From: Bacillus sp. USDA818B3_A
Lineage (GTDB): Bacteria > Bacillota > Bacilli > Bacillales > Cytobacillaceae
DNA length: 64,000 bases
Reading direction: 5' to 3'
Assembly (NCBI RefSeq): GCF_009928415.1
Contig: NZ_JAABNN010000015.1
Location: 1 to 64,000, forward strand
Positions 1-9,380 of the stretch are shown here, piece after piece; the first letter of the stretch is position 1; each line of letters begins with the position of its first letter. A program made the translations under genes and the position numbers. The notes below the pieces were generated by a model that was given only the letters and a program-made list of their open reading frames with translations, did no database searches and was not told the DNA's origin.

Positions 1-40
1 GAAACTAATATTATTGTTTGTTGACGTTTTTGTTTGTTTA

Positions 41-55
41 GTTTTCAAAGAACAA
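41..55 (-). promoter_or_regulatory. boxA-like antitermination element of rrn leader
   Basis: The minus strand reads TTGTTCTTTGAAAAC, close to the boxA motif of Bacillus rRNA leaders, about 35 nt downstream of the P2 -10 hexamer. It supports reading the left edge as the leader of an rRNA operon transcribed leftwards. Confidence 0.6.
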
Positions 56-88
56 TGTTTCTTGCGCTTCGTCAGAAGCAACTCTATT

Positions 89-117
89 AATATATCACAT
101 CGTTGTTTTTAAGTCAA
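89..117 (-). promoter_or_regulatory. rRNA operon promoter P2 (sigma-A)
   Basis: On the minus strand there is a TTGACT -35 (112-117), a 17-nt spacer and a TATATT -10 (89-94), with AT-rich sequence upstream like an UP element. The downstream leader holds a boxA-like element (41-55). This arrangement is typical of Bacillus rrn operons, so a 16S gene should begin just outside the left edge. That last point is inference; no rRNA sequence lies in the window. Confidence 0.8.
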
Positions 118-169
118 CAACTTTTTTCTTAAAAAATGTTATTAACTATCGCTCAACGACTGCTTTAAT

Positions 170-198
170 ATAATACCACCATGATCATATTAGGTCAA
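170..198 (-). promoter_or_regulatory. rRNA operon promoter P1 (sigma-A)
   Basis: A second promoter sits about 80 bp upstream of P2: TTGACC (193-198), a 17-nt spacer and TATTAT (170-175) on the minus strand. Tandem P1/P2 spacing of this size is usual for Bacillus rrn operons. The stretch 199-304 between this promoter and the ptsG terminator shows nothing else recognisable. Confidence 0.65.
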
Positions 199-304
199 CA
201 CTTAATTTTAATTTTATTATTTAAACTCGAAGCACCAATCAAGACGCCCTCATACTGGGACTAATTAAGACTCCATTCGATTTATATACAAATACACAAA
301 TATA

Positions 305-338
305 ATAGAAAGAAGCCGACCAAACGGCCGGCTTCATC
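305..338 (-). terminator. intrinsic terminator of ptsG
   Basis: The minus-strand RNA forms a 10-bp GC-rich stem (GAAGCCGGCC paired with GGTCGGCTTC, one G-U) with a four-base loop, followed by a U-rich tract. It starts a few bases after the ptsG stop codon and separates ptsG from the rRNA promoter region. Confidence 0.85.
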
Positions 339-342
339 TTTC

Positions 343-2388
343 TTATTTCGTTATTTTTATAATACCTTCTTGTTTCATATTAACTTGACCAGACTTCTCG
401 ATTACCACTTTTTCACCTTCAGTTAAATTCGTGAAAACTACAGGAGTAATTGTCGATGTTGCATGTTCTTTAATATAGTTAATATCAAACTTTAAGAGCG
501 GCTGCCCCTGCTCAATAATATCATTCTCGGCTACCAATGTTTCAAAACCTTGTCCTTTTAGGTTAACCGTATCAATACCCACATGAATCAAAATTTCACG
601 GCCAGTATCTGAAAGAATACCAAGAGCATGCTTTGTTGGGAACAAGTTAACAATCTTACCGTTAACCGGTGATACCACCATACCTTCTGAAGGTACAATT
701 GCAAACCCATCGCCCATCATTTTACCAGCGAATACCTGGTCAGGAACTTCTGTAATAGGCTTGATTTCACCTTTAAGCGGTGCTGCAAACACTTCATTCT
801 GACGAGCGTTCTGCATAGCATCAGTAGTTGTTGGTTGGGTCTGCTGTTGTTCCGGCGCCGCTGCACGAGGGCGTTTCCCTGACATGATATCTTTCATTTG
901 ACCTTTAATCGTTTCAGAACGCGGTCCAAAGATTGCTTGAATGTTGTTACCTACTTCAAGAACACCCGCGGCTCCAAGTCTCTTTAATTCATCTTTGTTA
1001 ACATTTTTAATATCGTTTACTGAAACACGAAGACGAGTGATACAAGCATCCAGATGTGCAATATTTCCTTGACCGCCCATTGCATCCAGGATGTTAGAAG
1101 CTAAATCTCCACCTGCAGCTTTTCCTGTTGTTCCTTGATCTTCCTCTTCAATTTCACGACCAGGAGTTTTTAAATCAAATTTACGGATTGCAAAGCGGAA
1201 ACCAAAATAATAAATTACGGCAAATGCTAAACCTACAGGAATAACAATCCAAGCGTTTGTTTGCGGGTTAATTAACCCAAATAGAACATAATCGATTAAA
1301 CCACCTGAGAATGTCATACCAATTTTAACATTTAACAGTTGCATAGTCATGAAAGATAACCCTGCAAATACTGCGTGAATACCGAATAAAACAGGTGCTA
1401 CGAATAAGAACGAGAATTCAAGTGGTTCTGTAATACCTGTTAAGAAAGCTGTTAAAGCCCCTGATAGCATTAATCCGCCAACAACAGCTTTCCTTTCAGG
1501 ACGCGCTTCATGATACATCGCCAATGCTGCTGCAGGTAATCCAAACATCATGAATGGGAATTTACCTGTCATGAATGTACCAGCAGTAAGATTTTGAACG
1601 TTATCAGAGATTTGTGCCATAAAGATCCGCTGATCCCCACGAACAACATCCCCAGATTTTGTAACGTATTCCCCAAATTCATACCAGAATGGAGAGTAGA
1701 AGATATGGTGTAAACCAAATGGTATTAAGGAGCGTTCAATAATACCGAAAATTAAAGCTGATACCGTCAAATTCGCATGTACCATGTTCTGTGAGAAAGA
1801 ATTCAAACCAGCTTGGATCGGCGGCCAAATAACAAGCATGATTAAACCTAAAATAATTGCAGACGCTGCTGTAATAATCGGAACAAAACGCTTTCCTGCA
1901 AAGAACCCTAAATAGGATGGCAGCTCAATTTCAAAGAACTTATTGTACATCGATGCAGCCAAAATACCAACAATAATCCCGCCAAACACTCCTGTTTGGA
2001 GAGTTGGAACCCCAAGGACGCTGGCATAGTTCAGTCCATTTACATCCTTAGCTTCAATACCAAGGACAGTACCCATCGTCACGTTCATGATTAAGTAACC
2101 AATAATCGCCGCTAAGCCGGCAACACCTTCACCACCAGCTAAACCTACAGCAACACCCACCGCAAATAAAAGTGGAAGATTACCAAAAACAATATCTCCG
2201 GCTTTTTGCATAACCGCCGCAACTAAATCTACAGTACTGTTATCTAAAAACGGAGCTAAATCTAATAAAGCCGGGTTCCGAAGGGCAGCTCCCAAAGCAA
2301 GTAATATACCTGCAGCCGGTAAAAGAGCAACCGGCAGCATTAAAGCTTTACCGACTTTTTGCAAGACACCAAAGGCCTTTTTAAACAT
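343..2388 (-). CDS. ptsG: PTS glucose transporter subunit IICBA
   Basis: A 681-residue membrane permease that takes up and phosphorylates glucose using phosphate passed from HPr. Domain order is C-B-A: a hydrophobic EIIC domain (about 1-400), EIIB with the phosphorylated Cys449 in ACITRLRV, and EIIA with the phospho-histidine His602 in ILIHVGID. A Gln/Thr-rich linker (about 515-545) joins B and A. Full-length fused IICBA is the usual form in Bacillus. The ATG has the Shine-Dalgarno AGGAGG just upstream. The 5' leader carries a GlcT-type antiterminator/terminator and a cre-like site, and glcT lies directly upstream on the same strand. A GlcNAc specificity cannot be excluded by eye, but the glcT context favours glucose. 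Confidence 0.93.
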   Translation of the reverse strand: MFKKAFGVLQKVGKALMLPVALLPAAGILLALGAALRNPALLDLAPFLDNSTVDLVAAVMQKAGDIVFGNLPLLFAVGVAVGLAGGEGVAGLAAIIGYLIMNVTMGTVLGIEAKDVNGLNYASVLGVPTLQTGVFGGIIVGILAASMYNKFFEIELPSYLGFFAGKRFVPIITAASAIILGLIMLVIWPPIQAGLNSFSQNMVHANLTVSALIFGIIERSLIPFGLHHIFYSPFWYEFGEYVTKSGDVVRGDQRIFMAQISDNVQNLTAGTFMTGKFPFMMFGLPAAALAMYHEARPERKAVVGGLMLSGALTAFLTGITEPLEFSFLFVAPVLFGIHAVFAGLSFMTMQLLNVKIGMTFSGGLIDYVLFGLINPQTNAWIVIPVGLAFAVIYYFGFRFAIRKFDLKTPGREIEEEDQGTTGKAAGGDLASNILDAMGGQGNIAHLDACITRLRVSVNDIKNVNKDELKRLGAAGVLEVGNNIQAIFGPRSETIKGQMKDIMSGKRPRAAAPEQQQTQPTTTDAMQNARQNEVFAAPLKGEIKPITEVPDQVFAGKMMGDGFAIVPSEGMVVSPVNGKIVNLFPTKHALGILSDTGREILIHVGIDTVNLKGQGFETLVAENDIIEQGQPLLKFDINYIKEHATSTITPVVFTNLTEGEKVVIEKSGQVNMKQEGIIKITK

Positions 2389-2419
2389 AATAAAACCTCC
2401 TGAAATATTTATTTAGCTC

Positions 2420-2433
2420 ATGAAGCGTTTACA
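2420..2433 (-). promoter_or_regulatory. cre-like site (CcpA) in ptsG leader
   Basis: The minus strand reads TGTAAACGCTTCAT, which differs from the cre consensus TGWAARCGYTWNCW at one position. It lies between the leader terminator and the ptsG ribosome binding site, where bound CcpA could act as a roadblock. Function is inferred. Confidence 0.45.
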
Positions 2434-2448
2434 GCTTGTTCAAAACAA

Positions 2449-2561
2449 CAAAAAAGGCATGAGAAAAAGTACAATTGAAAAGAAGTTTAGGTATAGAATA
2501 CCCCAAAAACTACTTTTTAATTTATACTTTTTACTCATGCCTGATCGAATCAGTAACACGT
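2449..2561 (-). promoter_or_regulatory. GlcT RNA antiterminator (RAT) overlapping a leader terminator
   Basis: On the minus strand a long interrupted stem pairs 2525-2541 with 2456-2472 (GGCATGAG with CTCATGCC at its base) and ends in a U-rich run, making a leader terminator. The segment about 2533-2561 (GTTACTGATTCGATCAGGCA and flanks) resembles the conserved RAT of ptsG leaders and overlaps the 5' arm of the terminator, so the two structures exclude each other. Known for the family: unphosphorylated GlcT stabilises the RAT when glucose is present and lets transcription enter ptsG. Confidence 0.85.
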
Positions 2562-2575
2562 AAAAAATATGAATG

Positions 2576-3418
2576 CTATTTAAATTTGTTTTGAAGTCTT
2601 TGCAAATGCATCGTTAGATAAACCGCTTCTGCATCAAAGACTTTCATTTTTAACGTTTGCTGCATCACCTTAATGAGCTTCCATGAGAGATTATAGCACA
2701 CAGGATATTCAACTTTCAATAGGTTTGCAATTTTTTCTGGCTCATCTACTTTTTCTGCTTTTACCACACGTTCAATCGCAAAACGGAGATGGCGGACAAG
2801 CCTCATATAATCTATACTTTCTTTATCAATTTCAATATCAAATTGTTCCTCAACCATATTAACCAATCGGCTGACAAGCTGAGAATGCTGATTAACATCC
2901 GATAAATTCTTATTAGTCATGGCGCTATGGATGTGTAAAGCAATAAAGCCAATTTCACCTACTGGAAGATGGATTCCTGTCTTTTGGCCAATATGCTCTA
3001 CCACAGTTGAAGCGATTTCATATTCGTTCCGATAAAGTGCCTTTGTCTCAACTAAAAACGGATTTCTCATTTCCATTCCTTTAGTGGCTCTAGTAAGCGC
3101 AAACATGAGATGGTCTGTCAAGGCCACATGAATATGTTCATTTAAGTCAGTATGTGTTCGTTGTTTAATCAGTCCAATTGCAGAGATTATGACATCTAAA
3201 TATTCCAAATCAATAAACGGAAGCAATTTAATATAATTCTCTTGTTCCTTTTCATCTTTCAAAACAAAAAGTTTTTCAACTGTATCGGTTTCTATATAGT
3301 CACCATGTTTACGATTGAAACCTATGCCTTTCCCAATTAGAACAACTTCTTTAAAGGATGGGTGTTCAGCAATTAGCACATTGTTATTTAGCACTTTATC
3401 AATTAATAAGTTTGCCAA
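2576..3418 (-). CDS. glcT: PtsGHI operon antiterminator GlcT (BglG family)
   Basis: A 280-residue cytoplasmic RNA-binding protein. The N-terminal CAT domain (1 to about 58) would bind the RAT upstream of ptsG. Two PRD domains follow, with the histidines phosphorylated by PTS proteins visible in HTDLNEHIHVALTDH and GFIALHIHSAM (PRD1) and in RLVRHLRF and YLTMHLQRLQ (PRD2). Translation starts at TTG (3416-3418), chosen because a strong AAAGGGGGG Shine-Dalgarno precedes it and the CAT domain begins right there. The gene sits immediately upstream of its target, as in B. subtilis. Length is normal for the family. Confidence 0.93.
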   Translation of the reverse strand: MANLLIDKVLNNNVLIAEHPSFKEVVLIGKGIGFNRKHGDYIETDTVEKLFVLKDEKEQENYIKLLPFIDLEYLDVIISAIGLIKQRTHTDLNEHIHVALTDHLMFALTRATKGMEMRNPFLVETKALYRNEYEIASTVVEHIGQKTGIHLPVGEIGFIALHIHSAMTNKNLSDVNQHSQLVSRLVNMVEEQFDIEIDKESIDYMRLVRHLRFAIERVVKAEKVDEPEKIANLLKVEYPVCYNLSWKLIKVMQQTLKMKVFDAEAVYLTMHLQRLQNKFK

Positions 3419-3539
3419 CCTTTCACCCCCCTTTCCCCTAAAAGTACACTTGTTATTCTCATGTTATAAGAGGATAAACGGGAAGTCAACGACAATGTTC
3501 GACAATCCCTTAAGAAAACGAAAGGAAATTTATCCATAT

Positions 3540-3569
3540 AAAAAAAGGAACTGCGAAAATACAGTTCCT
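3540..3569 (-). terminator. intrinsic terminator of pbuG
   Basis: A perfect 8-bp stem (AGGAACTG at 3546-3553 with CAGTTCCT at 3562-3569) is followed on the minus strand by a run of T. It starts 16 nt after the pbuG stop codon. Confidence 0.85.
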
Positions 3570-3584
3570 CTCGGTAAATCATCA

Positions 3585-4910
3585 TTATAAGAAGATAAAA
3601 TATAAGACGAAGATCACAAAGAATAAATACATAATTGGGTGAATTTCTTTAATGCGTCCTTTTACAATCATCGTAATTGGATAGAAAATGAAGCCAATGG
3701 CAATCCCTGTTGCAATACTATAAGAAAGTGGCATAGCAATCATTGTTAAGAAGGCAGGAACGGCAATTTCAAATCGTTTCCAGTCTATTTTTCCTAAAGA
3801 TGATACCATTAATACTCCGACAATAATTAAAGCAGGTGCTGTTACAGGTGCCGTTACTACTGACAATAACGGGAAAAAGAAAAGAGATAAAATAAAAAGT
3901 CCAGCTGTTACTAGAGAAGCAAACCCCGTTCTCGCACCAGCGGCTACACCTGCTGATGATTCAATAAATGATGTCGTTGTGGATGTACCTAAAACGGCTC
4001 CAACTGTTGATGCGATAGAATCGGAAATGAGTGCGCGGCCCGCTCTCGGCAGCTTATTGTCTTTCATAATGCCCGCTTGGTTTGCTACCGCTACAAGTGT
4101 TCCTGCATTATCAAAGAAGTCAACGAATAAGAAGGTTAAGATGATTCCTAGCATTGCTGTGCTATAAAAAGAACTGTCCCCGAATGATTGGAATGCGGCA
4201 CCAAAAGTCGGTGCTAAACTTGGAACAGTATCAACCACTTTATCCGGCATCTTGATTTCTCCAAAAATCATTCCCACAATGACGGTAATTACCATCCCGT
4301 AAAATACAGCGCCATTAATCCCTCTTGTCATCATAATAACTGTAACAATAATACCAAAGATAGCTAATAGTGTAGATGGGGATGATAAATCTCCCAAACC
4401 AACTAAGGTTGCATCATTATTGACAATAATTTTAGCATTTTGTAATCCAACAAAAGTAATGAATAATCCAATACCCGCTCCAACTGCATGCTTTAACTCA
4501 ATTGGAATAGCATTAATAATTTTCTCACGAAGGCCTGTAAGTGTTAATAAGAGAAAAAATACTCCTGAAATAAGAACAGCACCAAGTGCATGCTGCCAAG
4601 GGATTCCGCTTCCTAGGACAACCGTATAGGCAAAGAAAGCATTCAAGCCCATTCCTGGAGCTAATGCGAGCGGGTACTTGCCAAGCAGACCCATGATAAT
4701 GGAACCAAGTGCAGAAGCTAATGCTGTCGCAACGAACACTGCTCCATAGTCCATTCTTAATGCATCTGGATAGTCCTTTATAGAAGCTAGTGATAAAGTT
4801 AATGGATTTACCACCAGAATATATGCCATTGCTAAGAAGGTCGTTAAGCCCCCAATAAATTCACGGCGATAAGTTGTGCCGTACTTTTCAAACTCAAAAT
4901 ACTTATGCAT
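3585..4910 (-). CDS. pbuG: Guanine/hypoxanthine permease PbuG
   Basis: A 441-residue integral membrane protein of the NCS2/AzgA-like family that imports hypoxanthine and guanine with protons. It is hydrophobic throughout, with family motifs APGMGLNAFFAY, DFFDNAGTLVAVANQAG and the serine/threonine stretch GTSTTTSFIESSAGVAAGARTG. The sequence resembles B. subtilis PbuG along its whole length, including the N-terminal FEKYGTTYRREFIGGLTTF type start. It is monocistronic, with its own terminator, a guanine riboswitch in the leader and a pair of PurR boxes upstream of the promoter. It therefore appears to be under both transcription-initiation and attenuation control. Confidence 0.93.
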   Translation of the reverse strand: MHKYFEFEKYGTTYRREFIGGLTTFLAMAYILVVNPLTLSLASIKDYPDALRMDYGAVFVATALASALGSIIMGLLGKYPLALAPGMGLNAFFAYTVVLGSGIPWQHALGAVLISGVFFLLLTLTGLREKIINAIPIELKHAVGAGIGLFITFVGLQNAKIIVNNDATLVGLGDLSSPSTLLAIFGIIVTVIMMTRGINGAVFYGMVITVIVGMIFGEIKMPDKVVDTVPSLAPTFGAAFQSFGDSSFYSTAMLGIILTFLFVDFFDNAGTLVAVANQAGIMKDNKLPRAGRALISDSIASTVGAVLGTSTTTSFIESSAGVAAGARTGFASLVTAGLFILSLFFFPLLSVVTAPVTAPALIIVGVLMVSSLGKIDWKRFEIAVPAFLTMIAMPLSYSIATGIAIGFIFYPITMIVKGRIKEIHPIMYLFFVIFVLYFIFL

Positions 4911-4943
4911 TTCTTTTCCCCCTATAATTCTTTTCTTTATTAT

Positions 4944-5100
4944 GCAAAAAAATGCTCCGGCATATTCTACCGGAGCATGACTATAGGCGCGTGCAATATA
5001 AGAGGAAAAGAAGCCTCTTTATTAAACACTGCCTCGTAGTCAAGCCATTTACGGTGGCTCGGTAGAAACTTTTGGGCCATATCCCCAACATTATACGATG
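4944..5100 (-). promoter_or_regulatory. Purine (guanine-type) riboswitch with terminator, pbuG leader
   Basis: The aptamer spans about 5032-5100 on the minus strand: P1 strands TCGTA/TACGA, the conserved core pieces ATAATGTTGGGGATATGG and GTTTCTACC, and a specificity residue C in GACTA (adenine types have GATTA). An expression-platform terminator follows (GCTCCGG/CCGGAGC, 4952-4978, with a T-run on the minus strand). Guanine or hypoxanthine binding would turn pbuG off. Confidence 0.95.
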
Positions 5101-5130
5101 CAATTCAAATTTCCCTTATTTACTTTTTTT

Positions 5131-5159
5131 ATTTTATCAGGTCGTAAACAGCTTGTAAA
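5131..5159 (-). promoter_or_regulatory. pbuG promoter (sigma-A)
   Basis: Minus strand TTTACA (5154-5159), a 17-nt spacer and TAAAAT (5131-5136). The predicted start site near 5124 lies about 25 nt upstream of the riboswitch aptamer. Confidence 0.7.
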
Positions 5160-5163
5160 TAAA

Positions 5164-5207
5164 AAATACGAACAATGGTATAAAAAAAAATTTCATCGTT
5201 CGTATTT
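5164..5207 (-). promoter_or_regulatory. Pair of PurR boxes upstream of pbuG
   Basis: Two inverted copies, AAATACGAACAAT (5164-5176) and ATCGTTCGTATTT (5195-5207), are separated by 18 nt. They match the PurBox AWWWCCGAACWWT at 12 and 11 of 13 positions in the appropriate orientation. The inner box ends 4 nt from the -35 hexamer, placing the boxes at about -40 to -52 and -71 to -83. This is essentially the known B. subtilis PurR operator layout. Confidence 0.8.
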
Positions 5208-5305
5208 TTGTAAAAACTTTTCAAACTTCCCCATCATTCACCAAAAATCGACATGTTTAGAATCCCCTATTCACGCCTGCAGAGCCAAAGCCTAATAAAA
5301 AAAAT

Positions 5306-5332
5306 AAAACGAGCCGCTATCCGGCTCGTTTT
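5306..5332 (-). terminator. Intrinsic terminator of guaA
   Basis: A perfect 11-bp stem (AAAACGAGCCG with CGGCTCGTTTT), five-base loop, followed on the minus strand by a T-rich tract. It lies just after the guaA stop codon. Confidence 0.9.
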
Positions 5333-5360
5333 ATACTTTTGCCCTTAATAAAGGCTATAT

Positions 5361-6908
5361 TTATTCCCATTCAATGGTTGCCGGCGGCTTGCTCGTAATA
5401 TCATAAACAACCCTGTTGACGTGAGACACTTCATTAACAATTCGAGTGGAGATCACTTCTAATACATCCCAAGGGATCCTTGCCCAGTCTGATGTCATTC
5501 CATCAATCGATGTAACGGCGCGGATTCCGATGGTATAATCATAGGTCCGCGCATCTCCCATAACACCAACACTGCGGATATCCGGAAGGACGGTGAAGTA
5601 TTGCCAAATTTCACGGTCAAGCCCCGCCTTTTTAATCTCTTCACGTAAAATCCAATCAGATTCACGAACGATTTCAAGTTTATCCTCTGAAATGGCTCCT
5701 AACACACGAATCCCTAATCCAGGACCTGGGAATGGCTGACGCCAAACGATATCATCAGGAATGCCGAGTTCAGTACCTAAAGCTCGAACTTCATCCTTAA
5801 ATAAGGTATTAAGGGGTTCGATTAAAGTGAATTGCATGTCCTCTGGCAGTCCGCCCACATTATGGTGCGACTTAATGGTTTGTGCAGTGGCTGTTCCACT
5901 TTCAATAATATCTGTATATAGAGTACCTTGAGCTAAAAACTCAATCCCCTCAAGCTTAGCTGCCTCATCATCAAACACATAAATAAATTCATTACCAATA
6001 ATCTTCCGCTTTTTCTCCGGGTCGGAAACACCTTCTAATTTAGAGAAGAAGCGATCCTTTGCATCCACTTTAATAACATTCATATGGAAACCTTCTGTGA
6101 AAGTCTTCATGACACTCTCAGCTTCATTTTTGCGAAGTAATCCATGATCGACAAATATACAGGTTAACTGATCACCAATTGCTTTATGGATCAATACCGC
6201 GACAACCGAAGAATCTACACCGCCGCTTAACGCACATAGTACTTTCTTATCGCCAACAATCTCGCGAATCTTTGCTATTTCCATTTCAACATAGTTTTCC
6301 ATGGACCAATTATCATTGCATTCACAAACGTTAAAAACGAAATTCTTAAGCAGTTCATTTCCATAGACAGAATGTCGTACTTCCGGATGAAATTGAACGG
6401 CATAAAGTTTACGATTCTCATCACTCATCGCCGAAATTGGGCAAGACGGACTTGTTGCATTAACGGTGAACCCTTCAGGTGCTTCCACAACAAGGTCTCC
6501 ATGGCTCATCCAAACCGTCTGCTCATTAGGCATGTCAGCAAAAACTTTAGATGGTTGTTCAAGTACCAGTGTTGCCTTCCCATATTCGCGCTGTTGGGCC
6601 TTTTCAACCTTACCATTAAAGTGGACAGTCATAAGCTGCATACCGTAACAGATCCCTAAAATCGGCAGACCCATTTCAAAAATTTCTTCATCACATCGGA
6701 ACGAATTTTCATCATAGACACTGTTCGGACCGCCGGAAAAAATAATCCCCTTTGGATTCATTTTACGGATTTCTTCCGCTGTAATCGTATGTGGATGCAG
6801 TTCACTATATACACCAAACTCACGAATTCGGCGAGTAATCAGCTGATTATATTGGCTTCCAAAGTCTAAAACTACAATCAAATCTTGCTTTTCTGTCAAA
6901 ACAGCCAC
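5361..6908 (-). CDS. guaA: GMP synthase (glutamine-hydrolysing)
   Basis: A 515-residue cytoplasmic enzyme converting XMP, ATP and glutamine to GMP. The N-terminal class I glutamine amidotransferase has the nucleophile Cys87 in GICYGMQ and the His-Glu pair in QFHPEV. The ATP pyrophosphatase domain carries the P-loop SGGVDSS. The C-terminal dimerisation domain ends in the family signature [11 protein letters not shown]. Length is normal. The leader contains a guanine-type riboswitch, so expression is repressed by guanine. It lies between yebA and pbuG exactly as in B. subtilis. Confidence 0.97.
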   Translation of the reverse strand: MAVLTEKQDLIVVLDFGSQYNQLITRRIREFGVYSELHPHTITAEEIRKMNPKGIIFSGGPNSVYDENSFRCDEEIFEMGLPILGICYGMQLMTVHFNGKVEKAQQREYGKATLVLEQPSKVFADMPNEQTVWMSHGDLVVEAPEGFTVNATSPSCPISAMSDENRKLYAVQFHPEVRHSVYGNELLKNFVFNVCECNDNWSMENYVEMEIAKIREIVGDKKVLCALSGGVDSSVVAVLIHKAIGDQLTCIFVDHGLLRKNEAESVMKTFTEGFHMNVIKVDAKDRFFSKLEGVSDPEKKRKIIGNEFIYVFDDEAAKLEGIEFLAQGTLYTDIIESGTATAQTIKSHHNVGGLPEDMQFTLIEPLNTLFKDEVRALGTELGIPDDIVWRQPFPGPGLGIRVLGAISEDKLEIVRESDWILREEIKKAGLDREIWQYFTVLPDIRSVGVMGDARTYDYTIGIRAVTSIDGMTSDWARIPWDVLEVISTRIVNEVSHVNRVVYDITSKPPATIEWE

Positions 6909-6956
6909 CCCTCAATTTTCTAATAATGTTATTAGCTTATACCAATAAGTAAAAAA

Positions 6957-7118
6957 TTAAAAAAAACTAGAATTCCCTCCCCTATTAAGAACAGGAAGGC
7001 AGAATTCTAGTTATCTTTCAAAAAATATCGCTTATACATAGATTCCGCCTTCATAGTCAGGCCATTTACGGCAGCCCGGTAGAAACTCTCGAACCTTATT
7101 TTCGAGGATATATGAAGG
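6957..7118 (-). promoter_or_regulatory. Purine (guanine-type) riboswitch with terminator, guaA leader
   Basis: The aptamer (about 7048-7118, minus strand) has P1 strands CCTTCAT/ATGAAGG, the conserved GTTTCTACC junction and C in GACTATG, which indicates guanine rather than adenine. A strong terminator follows (AACTAGAATTC with GAATTCTAGTT, arms 6965-6975 and 7002-7012, then a T-run on the minus strand). A convincing promoter was not resolved; TATAAA at about 7122-7127 is a -10 candidate without a good -35. No PurR boxes are seen here, unlike pbuG. Confidence 0.95.
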
Positions 7119-7172
7119 TATTTTATACCCTATTGAATTAAAACTTATTGTAACAATAGGTCGTTTTTCCGG

Positions 7173-9380
7173 TCAAGCGATTGTCCTTTTAATTAAATTT
7201 TCCCATAATTCATACGTTTCTTCCCAGGTTCCTTTTGGAAGACTTTGATGATAGAGATATTGTTCGTATCGAACGGTTAAACGTGTCATTTCCCTTGTTG
7301 AAAAAAACGTATCTACATAATGCGCATAACTACGGAGAGTCTGATTTTCTTTTCGTTTTAATCCATATCTTTCTAATTGGTTTAATAAAATCAGATAGGC
7401 CGGGCCAATTGTAGCATCCTTTTTCTTAATTTTGAAAAGGAACAATATCCCATAGGGAACCCAGCGCCCGCGATAACGGTATAGAATAAACGCCGCTCCT
7501 GTTACCAGCAGAATCGTAAATAAAATCTGCCCCCAATAAAGCTTGAGATTAGTCCAAATCGTTTGTATCCAGCCAAGTTTGTTAGCGTTTTGTTTTGTCC
7601 CAGCCGTATCCTTTTCGATCTGCTGTGGTTTTTCGACTTTCTGCGGAGTAACCGGCTGACTGCTTGTCTCCGTTCCCCCATCTATATCATAGGTAATATT
7701 AATTTCATTAGAGAAACTGACCGTCGGTTCAAATGGGACCCAGCCTAAATTCGGAAAGAAAACCTCCACCCATGAATGGGCATTATTATTGGTCACTTCA
7801 TAAAACAGTTTAGATGAGCCCTCATCATTGTACGCCTGAAATTCACCACCAGTGTACCCCTTTACCCAGCGTGTGGGTATACCCAGTGTTCTAAGCATAA
7901 CAGCCATAGAAGTGGAAAAATTATCACAATAGCCTCGTTTAGTGTCAAACAGGAATTGATCGACATAATCATCCCTCTCACCTGGGACCGCTACGTTCTT
8001 CTGATCATAGATATATCCATTATTCCCAAAGTACTCTTCCACTGCTTTTGCCTTGTCGTACCAATTAGTCTTTCCTTTTGTAATCTCTTCAGCAAGTTCC
8101 TTGACCCTTGGCGGCAATTGGAGCGGCAGCATGGTGTATTTTTCATAATAAGCCCTGTTCATCTCAGCCGGGAAAGCAATCGTCTTGGTTAATTCAGATG
8201 CTTTATATTTAGGAACTTCAAATTCGACGGTGAATGACTTCGGAACAACCGGCTTTTGGCTGCTATTAACCAAGGTAACTTTTTCATTATTTCCATCAGC
8301 CATCAGCATATTAGTATTTTGATTAGACGGTTCTATATTTAAAACTTTAGTCACACCTGCTGGATACATAACCTGATTAAACTTATAACTTCCATTTAAA
8401 ATAACCCGGGACGTCTCCTTGTTTTTTTCCACTTCACTAGGAATGGAATAAATCGGGATCAAATCCCTCGTTTTAAAAGTCTGGAAGGTGGACCCAGAGG
8501 CAATCCATCCCTTCCCGGTATACATATCCTTTGTTTCCATTTTCCAATAGTTCTCACCATTGCTTTCGTAGACAAAGACCGCTTGATCATCCCCAACAAA
8601 TGGACCGCCTAATGCTCTATCATCCGTACTATATCCAATTCGGTGCGGTCCGGCCGTCTGACTGGAGGTGCCTGCCTTGTCATTTTTTGCAGTTAGGTAT
8701 GGAACGGGATCCGGCCAGATGGGTGCAGCCTTTGGAGCTGCCATTCCTGCTAAAACACTAAGCACAATCATTACAGCCAAGGGTATCATCCATTTACGAA
8801 TATAGTCAGCATTATAATAGACTCCTTCTCTTTGGATGATCCTGTAAAAGGTCAGCATCCCCATTACCGCAAACCCAGCAACTACTGTGCGGACTATGGC
8901 TGTGTCAGCACTATAGGCGGTAAATGTATCTAGCACGGTTATATATACCAATGTCATAAAAAAGAAAATAAATATCCGCTGCTTTCTAAATATCCAGTAA
9001 TTAACCAGGTACACCATTAGCCCTAACAGGATAAAGAACAGAAAAGTACGAAATTCACCTGATAGGCTATTCCACTTCTGTCCAATGAGCAAACCAATAT
9101 TATTCATACAATTATTGATAAAGGAAGACAGCCAACTGAGGTTAAAAAGACTCCCTTTATAGTGCAAATAATGGATAGAGGATAGGATATATATAAGCAT
9201 CAGCAACAGTTGCCAAATGACCTTGATTCTTAAAAAGGAAGCCGCTAAGGAGATAAGTAAAAAGATAATAAAGATTCTAATATTACTCGTATCGGTTAAA
9301 TCTTTGAGCGGACGGAGCCATTCCCATATCAAGAAAAAACTGAACATATATAAGAGGAACGCTGGAATACTTCTTCTCAT
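7173..9380 (-). CDS. yebA: Transglutaminase-like membrane protein (YebA/TgpA type)
   Basis: A 735-residue protein with a block of N-terminal membrane segments (about 1-215), an extracytoplasmic region containing a transglutaminase-like core, another membrane helix near 640 and a cytoplasmic DUF4129-type tail. The core shows the catalytic Cys in KRGYCDNFSTSM, His in NNAHSWVEVFF and the third acidic position in WVPFEPT, where Glu stands at the usual Asp position. The start ATG overlaps the DUF58 stop (ATGA), so the genes are translationally coupled. The order MoxR-DUF58-transglutaminase-guaA matches B. subtilis yeaC-yeaD-yebA-guaA. The substrate is not known; a cell-envelope protein function is inferred. 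Confidence 0.85.
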   Translation of the reverse strand: MRRSIPAFLLYMFSFFLIWEWLRPLKDLTDTSNIRIFIIFLLISLAASFLRIKVIWQLLLMLIYILSSIHYLHYKGSLFNLSWLSSFINNCMNNIGLLIGQKWNSLSGEFRTFLFFILLGLMVYLVNYWIFRKQRIFIFFFMTLVYITVLDTFTAYSADTAIVRTVVAGFAVMGMLTFYRIIQREGVYYNADYIRKWMIPLAVMIVLSVLAGMAAPKAAPIWPDPVPYLTAKNDKAGTSSQTAGPHRIGYSTDDRALGGPFVGDDQAVFVYESNGENYWKMETKDMYTGKGWIASGSTFQTFKTRDLIPIYSIPSEVEKNKETSRVILNGSYKFNQVMYPAGVTKVLNIEPSNQNTNMLMADGNNEKVTLVNSSQKPVVPKSFTVEFEVPKYKASELTKTIAFPAEMNRAYYEKYTMLPLQLPPRVKELAEEITKGKTNWYDKAKAVEEYFGNNGYIYDQKNVAVPGERDDYVDQFLFDTKRGYCDNFSTSMAVMLRTLGIPTRWVKGYTGGEFQAYNDEGSSKLFYEVTNNNAHSWVEVFFPNLGWVPFEPTVSFSNEINITYDIDGGTETSSQPVTPQKVEKPQQIEKDTAGTKQNANKLGWIQTIWTNLKLYWGQILFTILLVTGAAFILYRYRGRWVPYGILFLFKIKKKDATIGPAYLILLNQLERYGLKRKENQTLRSYAHYVDTFFSTREMTRLTVRYEQYLYHQSLPKGTWEETYELWENLIKRTIA

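Noticed and set aside
5098..5295. Plus-strand 65-codon frame upstream of pbuG
   Set aside because: It covers the pbuG promoter and PurR boxes, lacks a ribosome site and has unlikely composition.
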